NCBI RefSeq assembly: GCF_001420915.1
Contig: NZ_CP013021.1
Coordinates: 2,697,001 to 2,761,000, forward strand
Reading direction: 5' to 3'
Source: Agarivorans gilvus
GTDB taxonomy: Bacteria; Pseudomonadota; Gammaproteobacteria; Enterobacterales; Celerinatantimonadaceae
DNA length: 64,000 nucleotides
A program made the position numbers and the translations under genes. Below, one piece after another: positions 8,216-17,068 of the stretch (position 1 is the first letter of the stretch; the number at the start of each line of letters is the position of its first letter). The notes beneath the pieces were generated by a model. It was not told where the DNA came from and did no database searches. It was given only the letters and a program-made list of their open reading frames with translations.

Positions 8216-9439
8216 TTATAACAAGGAAGCAATACCGTATTGCTTGCCATAGTTTTCTACAACAAAATCAATATCTTTATCACCACGCCCAGACAAGTTA
8301 ATTAAAATAGAACCGCGGGTGCCTTGCTTGGCAAGATTAATAGCATGAGCAACCGCATGGGCTGACTCAATGGCAGGAATGATACCTTCGAGGCGAGACA
8401 GCTCGAAAAAGGCAGCAATCGCTTCTTCATCACTCACCACACCATATTTCACTCGACCCAAATCTTTAAGATAAGCGTGCTGAGGTCCCACCGACGGATA
8501 ATCTAGACCACTGGCCACTGAATATACTTCCTGCGGCTCACCTTGCTCATCTTTTAACATGTAAGAGTGGAAACCATGCATGGTTCCTGGTACACCCTTA
8601 CTCAAGGTAGCTGCGTGCTCCCCAACTTGCTCTAGGCCGCGTCCAGCCGGCTCACAGCCATGCATGGCCACGCTGTCATCTTCTAGAAATGCACTAAATA
8701 AGCCCATGGCATTTGAACCACCGCCAACACAAGCCACTAGGTTGTCGGGTAACTGACCGGTCATCGCTTGAAACTGCTCACGCGCCTCTATACCAATGAT
8801 GGATTGGAAGTCTCGAACCATCATAGGGAAGGGGTGTGGACCCACTACCGAACCAATCGCATATAACTGAGTATGAGGATCGGCCAAGTAGGCTTCAAAG
8901 GCGCTATCTACCGCTTCTTTCAGAGTTTTTCGGCCATGGGTAGCAGCAATTACATTAGCACCTAAAATACGCATTCTCACCACATTAGGATGCTCTTTAG
9001 CAATATCCACTTCGCCCATATGAATATCGCATTCTAAACCCAGCAAAGCCGCCGCCGTAGCTAAGGCAACCCCATGTTGACCCGCCCCAGTTTCAGCAAT
9101 CACCTTGGTTTTACCCATTTTTTTAGCTAATAAGACTTCACCTAAACAATGGTTTATTTTGTGCGCGCCCGTGTGGTTAAGATCTTCACGCTTAAGGTAA
9201 ATATCACAACCGTATTTTTCTGAAAGATGTTGCGCATGGAAAATCGGGCTAGGGCGGCCCACATAATGCTGGTACAAACGAGTGAGTTCGGCAACAAAAC
9301 TAGGATCCTGACGAATATCCTGGTAAGCCTGATTAATATCATCCATTACCGCTTGTAGTTCTGGTGGAATAAAGCTTCCACCGTATTCACCAAAGTAGCC
9401 TTCACTATTGGGTAGTGGATGCTCAAACTGTTTAGTCAT
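8216..9439 (-). CDS. trpB: Tryptophan synthase beta chain, stand-alone copy
   Basis: TrpB is a PLP enzyme that condenses indole with serine to make tryptophan. The 407-residue protein has the PLP lysine in HTGAHKIN (about K94), the catalytic glutamate in ETGAGQHG (about E116), the phosphate-binding GGGSNAMG and the C-terminal SGRGDKD. Against the usual enzyme, several conserved stretches differ: HCLGEVLLA after the lysine, MGEVDIAKEHPNV, and GSVVGPHPFPMMV. No trpA lies on either side, and no trp operon leader is visible. It may be a second TrpB that uses free indole, or a paralogue with another substrate. Family placement is certain, exact role is not. Confidence 0.85.
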   Translation of the reverse strand: MTKQFEHPLPNSEGYFGEYGGSFIPPELQAVMDDINQAYQDIRQDPSFVAELTRLYQHYVGRPSPIFHAQHLSEKYGCDIYLKREDLNHTGAHKINHCLGEVLLAKKMGKTKVIAETGAGQHGVALATAAALLGLECDIHMGEVDIAKEHPNVVRMRILGANVIAATHGRKTLKEAVDSAFEAYLADPHTQLYAIGSVVGPHPFPMMVRDFQSIIGIEAREQFQAMTGQLPDNLVACVGGGSNAMGLFSAFLEDDSVAMHGCEPAGRGLEQVGEHAATLSKGVPGTMHGFHSYMLKDEQGEPQEVYSVASGLDYPSVGPQHAYLKDLGRVKYGVVSDEEAIAAFFELSRLEGIIPAIESAHAVAHAINLAKQGTRGSILINLSGRGDKDIDFVVENYGKQYGIASLL

Positions 9440-9531
9440 GGTTAATCCTATCTATCATGCAAAGCCTTAGTTATACCCAATAAGCGCCAATAATTATGTG
9501 CGCTATCTAGCCCTTCAAGCGATTCTTGTTA

Positions 9532-9554
9532 TAAAAAAAGCGGCTAAAGCCGCT
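9532..9554 (-). terminator. Terminator after glmU
   Basis: AGCGGC, a four-base loop and GCCGCT (9539-9554), followed on the minus strand by seven Ts. Confidence 0.85.
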
Positions 9555-9567
9555 ATTTATTAGTTAC

Positions 9568-10929
9568 TTAAGATTTTTTTACCGGACGCTGCCAAGTGCT
9601 TATACTGCGCTGCTTGGTTCGAGAAATCGCCAGTACCTCTGGTTCAACATTGCTGGTAATGGTAGAACCGGCGCCTACGGTGGCATTTTTCCCCACGGTA
9701 ACCGGAGCCACCAACTGAGTATCACTGCCAATAAAGGCACCATCTTCAATAATGGTTTGAAATTTATTCACCCCATCGTAGTTACAAGTAATGGTGCCTG
9801 CTCCAATGTTAACGTACTCGCCCACCGTGGTATCCCCAAGATAAGTAAGGTGGCCGGCTTTTGAGCCCTTACCCAAAGTGGATTTTTTCATTTCAACGAA
9901 GTTACCCACATGGGCATCTTGTGCTAATTTGGCACCCGGACGCAAACGAGCAAAAGGCCCAGCAGAGGCATCCTGAGCTAGGCTGGCTTGCTCGATAATG
10001 CTATTGGCTTTGATGGTGACGTTATCAGCAATATCACAATCAATCAGAATTACATTAGCTTCAATGGTTACGTTGTTACCAAGGGTAACTTTACCTTTAA
10101 TTAAGACGTTAATGTCGATAAAACAATCGCTACCTACACTTAACTCACCACGTAAATCGAAGCGGTTGGCATCGGCCAAACTCACCCCTTGACGCAATAG
10201 TTCTTCGGCTTGGCCTTTTTGATAAGCCCGCTCTAAAGCATTAAGTTGTACTCGGTCATTCACTCCCTGTACTTCAACGATAGAATCCGGTTGTACCGCG
10301 CTCACTAAGTTACCTTCTTGCACTGCCATTTCGATAATGTCGGTAACGTAATATTCACCTTGAGCATTGTCATTGGTGAGCTGAGCCAACCAGCGATTTA
10401 AATCATCACTATTAGCCACCAATACACCGGTATTCACTTCGCGAATAGCTAGCTGTTCTTGATTGGCATCTTTGTGTTCTACGATCGCAGCCACACTGCC
10501 ATTTTCGCGAACAATTCGTCCATAGCCAGTAGGGTCATCTTGATTCACCGTTAATAAGGCAATGCCCTTTTCTGGTAGCGCGGCTAATAAGCGTTGAATG
10601 GTTTGCTGAGTAATTAAGGGGGTATCGCCATACAACATCACCACTGGCTGATTGGCGGCAAAATGCGGCGCCGCTTGTTGCATGGCATGGCCGGTACCAA
10701 GTTGCTCGGCTTGTTCCACCCAGTTTAAGCTTGGGTCTTGAATTTGCTGCTGGATTAACTCGCCACCATGACCATAAATCAAATGAATCGCTTCAGGCTG
10801 TAATTTTTTCGCGGTATCTATTACGTGTTGTACCATCGGCTTATCTGCCAATTTATGCAAAACCTTAGGTAAAGCAGAACGCATTCGGGTTCCTTTACCG
10901 GCGGCCAAAATAACGACACTGAAATTCAT
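9568..10929 (-). CDS. glmU: Bifunctional GlmU: GlcN-1-P acetyltransferase / GlcNAc-1-P uridyltransferase
   Basis: GlmU makes UDP-N-acetylglucosamine for peptidoglycan and lipopolysaccharide. The N-terminal half (1-230) is a nucleotidyltransferase with LAAGKGTRM at 8-16, LGTGHAMQQA and YGDTPL. The C-terminal half (250-453) is a left-handed beta-helix of hexapeptide repeats, with PFARLRPGA, VGNFVEMKKS and NIGAGTITCNYDG of the acetyltransferase site. Length (453) is close to E. coli (456). In many gammaproteobacteria it directly follows atpC; here ravA-viaA intervene. Confidence 0.97.
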   Translation of the reverse strand: MNFSVVILAAGKGTRMRSALPKVLHKLADKPMVQHVIDTAKKLQPEAIHLIYGHGGELIQQQIQDPSLNWVEQAEQLGTGHAMQQAAPHFAANQPVVMLYGDTPLITQQTIQRLLAALPEKGIALLTVNQDDPTGYGRIVRENGSVAAIVEHKDANQEQLAIREVNTGVLVANSDDLNRWLAQLTNDNAQGEYYVTDIIEMAVQEGNLVSAVQPDSIVEVQGVNDRVQLNALERAYQKGQAEELLRQGVSLADANRFDLRGELSVGSDCFIDINVLIKGKVTLGNNVTIEANVILIDCDIADNVTIKANSIIEQASLAQDASAGPFARLRPGAKLAQDAHVGNFVEMKKSTLGKGSKAGHLTYLGDTTVGEYVNIGAGTITCNYDGVNKFQTIIEDGAFIGSDTQLVAPVTVGKNATVGAGSTITSNVEPEVLAISRTKQRSISTWQRPVKKS

Positions 10930-11019
10930 TTGGATTCCTTATTGTGGGACTAACCATCCCGTTAACACTGATTACTTAATAATGGAATTAAGTCTAAGCG
11001 AAATGCCTTGGCTTTGGAA

Positions 11020-12459
11020 TTAGCGTTTGAATAAACGTTGAATGGGCGAGCGGGTGTAATCCCATAAATAGTCAAAAATACTCATTAATTGAGGATTACC
11101 GTAGCTCGACAAGTTGACCGCATGGAAACGGTTTTTTTGTTGTTTTAACTGCTCGATTTGCGCCAACAAACTTTCTGGGGGAGCGGGGGCAATAAAATCC
11201 GATAGAACCAATAGGTCGGCATTTTTATATTGATCCTTGTGCATCTGCTTAATCGCTTCGCTTAAGGCCGACGGCATATCAGTGCCGCCATGAAAGCTAT
11301 AAGAAAGAAAATTAAGCACTTCACGCAAGCCATCTTTTTTGGTGAGTTGGTAAGTAATTAACTCGGTGGAAAACATAATCACATAGCAATCTCGCTGTTC
11401 GGCCAAAGCAATTTGCATTAAACCGTAGGCGAGAGCCTTAGCGCATTTTTCCGGAAATCCCTGCATCGAGCCAGAGCTATCAATGGCTAAAATAAACGGC
11501 CCTTTATCGAGTAAGGCTTGTTCGGCGGCTTTCTTATAGGTTTTAACCTTGCGTAATTTACGCTGCTTTCCCTGCATTTGGTAATTCATTAATTGATGAT
11601 CGAGCAGGTGTTTGTAAAAAATCACCTCTAATTCGGGATAGGCCAAAAATAACGTTTCGCTAGGCAGCAATTTGGCTAAATCATCACCCTCATGTACCCC
11701 AACAATATCATCGGTTACTTGCTCTAATTGCTCTTCAACCAACTGCGGTTCTTCTACTGGTGCATTACTGCTGTTGGGGTCGCTCACTTGGTCGGCCATT
11801 CGCCCCAGTTTTTCGGCGATATCTTGCAAGCCCTTATGCGACTTAAGAAAAGCGGAGAATTGTTTTAATAGATTAAGCTCGGTCTTAGTTAACTTGGCTG
11901 CAGCCATGTCCCACAACCGCCCCATTTTATTAGGGTTACCCGCCTCGGTCATCTCGGGCATGGCTTCTAAGGTCTCCACTCGCTGGTAGAGATCTGCCAA
12001 TAGCTGTTGCTTATGTTGCTTTACTTCATCGGCTTGAGCCTGCTTGAGCTGCTGAGCGATGCTATCAAACCATTGATTGCAGAAATAGCTTTGAAACATC
12101 GGACTATAACGGTGGTGGGGGTGGGCCACTAGCTCACTGGCTTGAGAATAAAACTCCGAACACACACTTAACTGCAGCAGCAATTCATCGATGCCTTGAG
12201 TAAAAGCGTGACTGTCTAATTCAATGCTTTGCTGGTAGAGGGCGATTTCTTCGGCAAATTTTTGTTCAATAGTGACTTTGCTGAGCTTAGCGCGAATTTG
12301 GTTTTTCCACTTATGTAGCTGGTTATTCATGGAACTTTGAATACCGGGACTAGACTCGGCAATCATCATTAATTGCGGGCGCAACATCACTTCTCGAACG
12401 GCTTCTTCAAGCACCCCCGATTCAGCTAGCATTAAACCAAACTGAAGGCTATCTAACAT
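11020..12459 (-). CDS. viaA: ViaA, VWA-domain partner of RavA
   Basis: ViaA works with the AAA+ protein RavA; in E. coli the pair affects respiratory complexes, iron-sulphur protein maturation and aminoglycoside sensitivity. The 479-residue protein has a helical N-terminal part and a C-terminal von Willebrand A domain (about 310-460) with the metal-binding DSSGSM motif in FILAIDSSGSMQG and a later threonine/aspartate region (GGTDMPSAL, LVLSDF). It begins 8 bases after the ravA stop, so the two are co-transcribed and probably coupled. Length is close to E. coli ViaA (483). Confidence 0.93.
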   Translation of the reverse strand: MLDSLQFGLMLAESGVLEEAVREVMLRPQLMMIAESSPGIQSSMNNQLHKWKNQIRAKLSKVTIEQKFAEEIALYQQSIELDSHAFTQGIDELLLQLSVCSEFYSQASELVAHPHHRYSPMFQSYFCNQWFDSIAQQLKQAQADEVKQHKQQLLADLYQRVETLEAMPEMTEAGNPNKMGRLWDMAAAKLTKTELNLLKQFSAFLKSHKGLQDIAEKLGRMADQVSDPNSSNAPVEEPQLVEEQLEQVTDDIVGVHEGDDLAKLLPSETLFLAYPELEVIFYKHLLDHQLMNYQMQGKQRKLRKVKTYKKAAEQALLDKGPFILAIDSSGSMQGFPEKCAKALAYGLMQIALAEQRDCYVIMFSTELITYQLTKKDGLREVLNFLSYSFHGGTDMPSALSEAIKQMHKDQYKNADLLVLSDFIAPAPPESLLAQIEQLKQQKNRFHAVNLSSYGNPQLMSIFDYLWDYTRSPIQRLFKR

Positions 12460-12467
12460 GCCTAAAC

Positions 12468-14117
12468 CTAATCAAAAAAGTCACCAATATTACGCATTCG
12501 ATAAGCTTGCTTATCGAGTAACTCGCTCACCTGTTTCACCATCTGCTCAACCTCGATTAAGCTCGCTTCTATCGCCTCAGGTAGCTGATTAGCGATGAAG
12601 TTATGGGGTAGCGCGCCGTGAAATTGTGCACGGCTGCGTTTCAACTGAAACTCTGCTTGTTTAATGGTAGCCAAAACCTCGTCAATTTGCTGCTGCCAGT
12701 TGGCAAATTGCTGCGGCGGCAATGCTTGCTGCTGAACTAAAGCCACCGGCAGTGGTCGATTAGCGATATCTTTAATTACCAGCTGGTGGTTAATATCAAT
12801 TTCAAATAACAAACGGCATAACTCGCTGCCCTGATTGATTCGGCCCAGCATCTCACAGCGGCCAGATTTAATTTTTTTACTAAATTCATTAGCATCAACA
12901 TAAACCCAGCGAGTTTCGCCTTTGTCTTTCTCACTCACCGACAAATTGCTTTGTAGTACTACCAGCTTAAATAATTGGCCACCGTGGGGATTGGCATAAG
13001 ACTTAGCCACACTAAAGTCATACTTATATTGCTCTTTACGTAAGCCTGAATCATGCTCAAACTGCATTTTTAGCTGCTGGCATATATCATCAGCCACCGC
13101 TTGATAATGGCGCTCTGCGCGCTCTGCCAGCTCTTTAAGCTGCACTTGGTCAAAGGCATGATTAAGCGCATAATCGCGAATACAGCCTCTGACAAACTCA
13201 CGATCATCCAGGTTATGCCAGAGACAATCTTGCAGTAGCAATAAATCTAAGGGATTTACCTCTGAGCGGCCGTTAAAGAAGGCGCTCGCTTGCAATAAGT
13301 GAATTGATTTTTTCCAGCGTCGATCGGATACATACAAGCTTTGATAATCACTGTCGGCTTGACCTAAAGGCTGCTCATTTTCAACCAGCGTTTTTATAAT
13401 AAAGAGTTTTTCAAATACCTCATCACTCATCGTCACCAAGTTAATTTGATGCTGCCATTGCTGATATTCTTGGTCACCAATCAACAGCTCTGAGGGAATA
13501 GCCGGTAAGCTTTGATTGCCTAAGATGAGCGCTTTAAAATTGTCTTTTTGCTGAATGCGATTAACAAACACCCGCACTAACATGCGGTCGTATAAGGCCT
13601 CTAAACCACTATCCTCTTCAGGCAATTCATTAGATGCCGAAATCAGCAGGCGCATCGGTACGGCTAGGTTTTCAGAACCATTTCTAAAAGTGCGTTCGTT
13701 CACTACGGTAAGTAGGGTATTTAGAATGGCTGGTCCCGCCTTCCATATTTCATCGAGAAAAACGATGTGAGCAGCAGGTAAATAACCCTCGGTTAAGCGA
13801 ATATATTTACCGTTATCTTTTAATTCTTGAATCGATAAGGGGCCAAACACCTCTTCGGGAGTTGAAAAGCGAGTCATTAAATAGTCAAAAAAGTTTTGAC
13901 TTTCAAAGGCCTGAGCTAAGCGTTTGGCGATCATGCTTTTTGCTATACCGGGAGGCCCGAGTAAAAATACACTTTCTCCAGCCAAAGCCGCCAACAAGCA
14001 TAACTTAAAGCTCTGTTCGCGCTCGTAGATGCCCGAAGATAAGGCCGTTAAAAGCTTCTTAATACGCTCTGATAGTAAGGCCTGACTAGCCTGATTGAAT
14101 GGCGAAACGCTTGCCAT
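12468..14117 (-). CDS. ravA: RavA, MoxR-family AAA+ ATPase
   Basis: RavA is a hexameric MoxR-type ATPase; in E. coli it binds the lysine decarboxylase LdcI and ViaA. The AAA+ module has Walker A GPPGIAKS, then LMTRFSTPEEVFGPLSI, Walker B VFLDEIWKAGPAILNTLL and sensor SASNELPEED, nearly word for word as in E. coli. The C-terminal part (330-540) is the discontinuous LARA/triple-helical region. I start at the ATG at 14117, which has AAGGGG six bases upstream; an ATG 21 bases earlier has none. The pair lies between the atp operon terminator and glmU. Confidence 0.93.
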   Translation of the reverse strand: MASVSPFNQASQALLSERIKKLLTALSSGIYEREQSFKLCLLAALAGESVFLLGPPGIAKSMIAKRLAQAFESQNFFDYLMTRFSTPEEVFGPLSIQELKDNGKYIRLTEGYLPAAHIVFLDEIWKAGPAILNTLLTVVNERTFRNGSENLAVPMRLLISASNELPEEDSGLEALYDRMLVRVFVNRIQQKDNFKALILGNQSLPAIPSELLIGDQEYQQWQHQINLVTMSDEVFEKLFIIKTLVENEQPLGQADSDYQSLYVSDRRWKKSIHLLQASAFFNGRSEVNPLDLLLLQDCLWHNLDDREFVRGCIRDYALNHAFDQVQLKELAERAERHYQAVADDICQQLKMQFEHDSGLRKEQYKYDFSVAKSYANPHGGQLFKLVVLQSNLSVSEKDKGETRWVYVDANEFSKKIKSGRCEMLGRINQGSELCRLLFEIDINHQLVIKDIANRPLPVALVQQQALPPQQFANWQQQIDEVLATIKQAEFQLKRSRAQFHGALPHNFIANQLPEAIEASLIEVEQMVKQVSELLDKQAYRMRNIGDFFD

Positions 14118-14262
14118 AACCGCCCCTTGCTGCTGCATGATGTTACGAAATATAAGACTAAGCTAAGCCTTAAACACTCTAGTTAGCCATAGTCTTAGTT
14201 AAGGCTGCAATAAGCTTAACTGGGTATCAGCTTTTGTTGATACCAAGGTCACTTTTTACAGA

Positions 14263-14290
14263 CAAAAAAGGCGCTCTGTGAGCGCCTTTT
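14263..14290 (-). terminator. Terminator of the atp operon
   Basis: AAGGCGCTC, a short loop and AGCGCCTTTTTT on the minus strand, just after atpC. Confidence 0.88.
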
Positions 14291-14306
14291 ACTTATCAAA
14301 CTAAAC

Positions 14307-14732
14307 TTAACGAACATTTTTACCGAGGATTTCAATAACACGAAGCTGTGCCATCGCTTTCGCGAGTTCAACTTGAGCTTTTGCAAAATCCACATCGCTG
14401 TTGGGATTGCTAATGCGATCCTCTGCAGCTTGTTTAGCTTGTTTGGCCTTGGCTTTATCGAGTTCTTCGCCTCGAATCGCGGTATCAGCCAACACAGTTA
14501 CATTTCCTGGTTGTACTTCCAAGAAACCACCCGAGATATAAATTACCTCTTCGTGACCATGCTGCTTCACCATGCGAACCATACCAGGCTTAATTGGAGT
14601 TAGTAATGGGGCGTGTCCATATAACACACCCAACTCACCCTCTTCACCGGTTACTCGTAAGTGCTCAACGCGGCCAGAGAAAATTTTCTCTTCGGCGCTC
14701 ACCACATCCAAGTGAACTGTCATCGCTGCCAT
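14307..14732 (-). CDS. atpC: ATP synthase F1 epsilon subunit
   Basis: The epsilon subunit is part of the central rotor stalk and can inhibit ATP hydrolysis. The 141-residue protein has the N-terminal beta-sandwich (MTVHLDVVSAEEKIFSGRVEHLRVTG, GELGVLYGHAPLLTPIKPG) and a C-terminal helical hairpin (LAKAMAQLRVIE). It follows atpD after 31 bases and is the last gene before the operon terminator. Confidence 0.97.
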   Translation of the reverse strand: MAAMTVHLDVVSAEEKIFSGRVEHLRVTGEEGELGVLYGHAPLLTPIKPGMVRMVKQHGHEEVIYISGGFLEVQPGNVTVLADTAIRGEELDKAKAKQAKQAAEDRISNPNSDVDFAKAQVELAKAMAQLRVIEILGKNVR

Positions 14733-14763
14733 TTCAGCCTCCTGTTACGCCAATGGGCGAAGC

Positions 14764-16140
14764 TTACATATTTTTGGCGCGCTCAAGCACGTCATCAATA
14801 TCGCCTGCATACAAGAACGCTTGCTCAGGAATATCATCGTAATCACCAGCCAATAGGCCTTTGAAACTACGAATGGTATCTTTAAGCGGAATCAGTTTAC
14901 CAGGGTTACCGGTGAACACTTCTGCTACGTGATAATCTTGAGTTAAGAATTTCTCGATCTTACGCGCGCGAGCTACGGTTTGTTTGTCTTCTTCAGACAA
15001 TTCATCCATACCTAGAATCGCAATAATATCTTTCAATTCTTTATAGCGTTGTAGTACGCCTTGCACACCACGAGCCACGTCATAGTGCTCTTGACCAACA
15101 ATTAGAGGATCTAACTGACGAGAGTTTGAATCCAATGGGTCAATTGCTGGGTATAAACCCATGGCCGCAATGCTACGGTTTAGCGTAACGGTTGCATCTA
15201 AGTGAGCGAAAGTAGTCGCTGGAGATGGGTCAGTTAAGTCATCCGCAGGTACATATACCGCTTGAATAGAGGTAATAGAGCCCGTCTTAGTTGAAGTAAT
15301 ACGCTCTTGCAGTACACCCATTTCTTCAGCCAATGTAGGCTGATAACCTACCGCTGATGGCATACGGCCAAGTAGTGCTGATACTTCGGTACCGGCCAAG
15401 GTGTAACGGTAAATGTTGTCGATGAACAACAATACGTCTTTACCTTCATCACGGAATTTTTCCGCCATGGTCAAGCCAGTTAGGGCAACCCGTAGACGGT
15501 TTCCTGGTGGCTCGTTCATCTGACCGTAAACCATGGCTACTTTATCAAGTACCCCGGCTTCTTCCATCTCGTAGTAGAAGTCATTACCTTCACGAGTACG
15601 CTCACCAACACCAGCAAACACAGACAAACCTGAGTGAGCTTTAGCGATGTTGTTGATTAACTCCATCATGTTTACGGTTTTACCTACACCGGCACCACCG
15701 AATAGACCAATTTTACCACCCTTAGCGAATGGACAAATCAAGTCAATAACTTTTACGCCTGTTTCTAGCAATTCGCTAGTGTTTGACTGCTCTTCATAAG
15801 TAGGAGCAGCACGGTGAATTTTATAAAACTCATCAGTTTCAATTTCACCTTTGTGGTCAATGGTATGACCTAGTACGTTCATAATGCGCCCAAGGGTGCC
15901 TTCACCCACAGGAACTTTAATCGCGTCACCCGTATCAACCACTTCTAGGCCGCGGCGTAAGCCTTCTGATGCACCCATACAGATACAACGAACTACACCA
16001 CCACCAATTTGCTGTTGAACTTCAAGAACTAAGTCTTCGCCTTGAACTTCTAGAGCATTGTATACCTTGGGTACACTGTCATGTGGAAATTCAACGTCCA
16101 CAACAGCGCCAATTACTTGGACGATGTTACCGTTACTCAT
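14764..16140 (-). CDS. atpD: ATP synthase F1 beta subunit (catalytic)
   Basis: The catalytic subunit of the F1 head. In its 458 residues are Walker A GGAGVGKT (about 150), the catalytic glutamate region GVGERTREGNDFY, Walker B VLLFIDNIYR, ALLGRMPSAVGYQPTL (the DELSEED-type loop reads DELSEED near 384) and the N-terminal beta-barrel. IDNIYRYT replaces the more common IDNIFRFT, a conservative change. It is in the atpIBEFHAGDC order. Confidence 0.98.
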   Translation of the reverse strand: MSNGNIVQVIGAVVDVEFPHDSVPKVYNALEVQGEDLVLEVQQQIGGGVVRCICMGASEGLRRGLEVVDTGDAIKVPVGEGTLGRIMNVLGHTIDHKGEIETDEFYKIHRAAPTYEEQSNTSELLETGVKVIDLICPFAKGGKIGLFGGAGVGKTVNMMELINNIAKAHSGLSVFAGVGERTREGNDFYYEMEEAGVLDKVAMVYGQMNEPPGNRLRVALTGLTMAEKFRDEGKDVLLFIDNIYRYTLAGTEVSALLGRMPSAVGYQPTLAEEMGVLQERITSTKTGSITSIQAVYVPADDLTDPSPATTFAHLDATVTLNRSIAAMGLYPAIDPLDSNSRQLDPLIVGQEHYDVARGVQGVLQRYKELKDIIAILGMDELSEEDKQTVARARKIEKFLTQDYHVAEVFTGNPGKLIPLKDTIRSFKGLLAGDYDDIPEQAFLYAGDIDDVLERAKNM

Positions 16141-16176
16141 GTTGATTCCTCTAAATATATTGCTTAGTGCCTCGCC

Positions 16177-17040
16177 TTAAACGGCAGCAGCTCCCGCAGA
16201 AATTTCGCTCAATTCTTGAGTAATCGCAGCTTGACGTTCTTTGTTGTAAACCAACTGAAGTTCGTCAATCAGACTACCCGCATTATCGGTTGCCGCTTTC
16301 ATTGCAACCATTCGTGCAGCTTGTTCACAGGCTAGGTTTTCCACCACGCCTTGGTAAACTTGGGATTCGATATAACGAAATAGTAATCCGTCGAGTATCT
16401 CTTCGGCACTTGGCTCGTATAAGTAATCCCAGCTGCGAGACGCAATTTCTGGATCATCTGCTTTAGGCAGCGGCAATAATTGGTCAATCTTTGGTTCTTG
16501 TACCATGGTGTTTACAAACTTGTTGTAGACAACATAAATGCGATCTAGCTTGCCTTCATCGTAGGCTTCTAACATCACTTTCACGGTACCAATAAGCTCT
16601 TCAACGGTTGGGTTATCACCCAAGCCAGAATTTTGAGCTACAACATTTCCACCGTGGCTATCAAAAAAGGCGGTGGCCTTGCTGCCAATAACAGCTAGGT
16701 CGACTTCAGCCCCTTTATCTCTCCACTGTTGCATGTCGGTGACAGCTTTCTTAAACAAGTTAATGTTTAAGCCACCACACAAACCACGGTCAGTAGAGAC
16801 CACGATATAACCTACACGCTTGGCTTCTCGTTCAATAGCATAAGGATGCTTATACTCGAGTTTGCCTAGCGCGATATGACCAATTACTTTGCGCATCGCG
16901 ACGGCATAGGGACGACTGCTTTCCATGCGATCTTGAGAACGTCGCATCTTACTTGCAGCCACCATTTGCATCGCATTGGTAATTTTTTGAGTGTTTTGAA
17001 CACTGCCAATCTTACCTTTAATCTCTTTAGCGCCGGCCAT
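16177..17040 (-). CDS. atpG: ATP synthase F1 gamma subunit
   Basis: The gamma subunit is the rotating central shaft. The 287-residue protein starts MAGAKEIKGKIGSVQNTQKITNAMQMVAASKMR, the conserved N-terminal helix, and ends with the matching C-terminal helix (ATDNAGSLIDELQLVYNKERQAAITQEL). In between is the STDRGLCGGLN motif. The length equals the E. coli protein. It is 28 bases after atpA. Confidence 0.97.
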   Translation of the reverse strand: MAGAKEIKGKIGSVQNTQKITNAMQMVAASKMRRSQDRMESSRPYAVAMRKVIGHIALGKLEYKHPYAIEREAKRVGYIVVSTDRGLCGGLNINLFKKAVTDMQQWRDKGAEVDLAVIGSKATAFFDSHGGNVVAQNSGLGDNPTVEELIGTVKVMLEAYDEGKLDRIYVVYNKFVNTMVQEPKIDQLLPLPKADDPEIASRSWDYLYEPSAEEILDGLLFRYIESQVYQGVVENLACEQAARMVAMKAATDNAGSLIDELQLVYNKERQAAITQELSEISAGAAAV

Positions 17041-17068
17041 ATCTATTGCTCCTATTCGTCAGGTTTGA

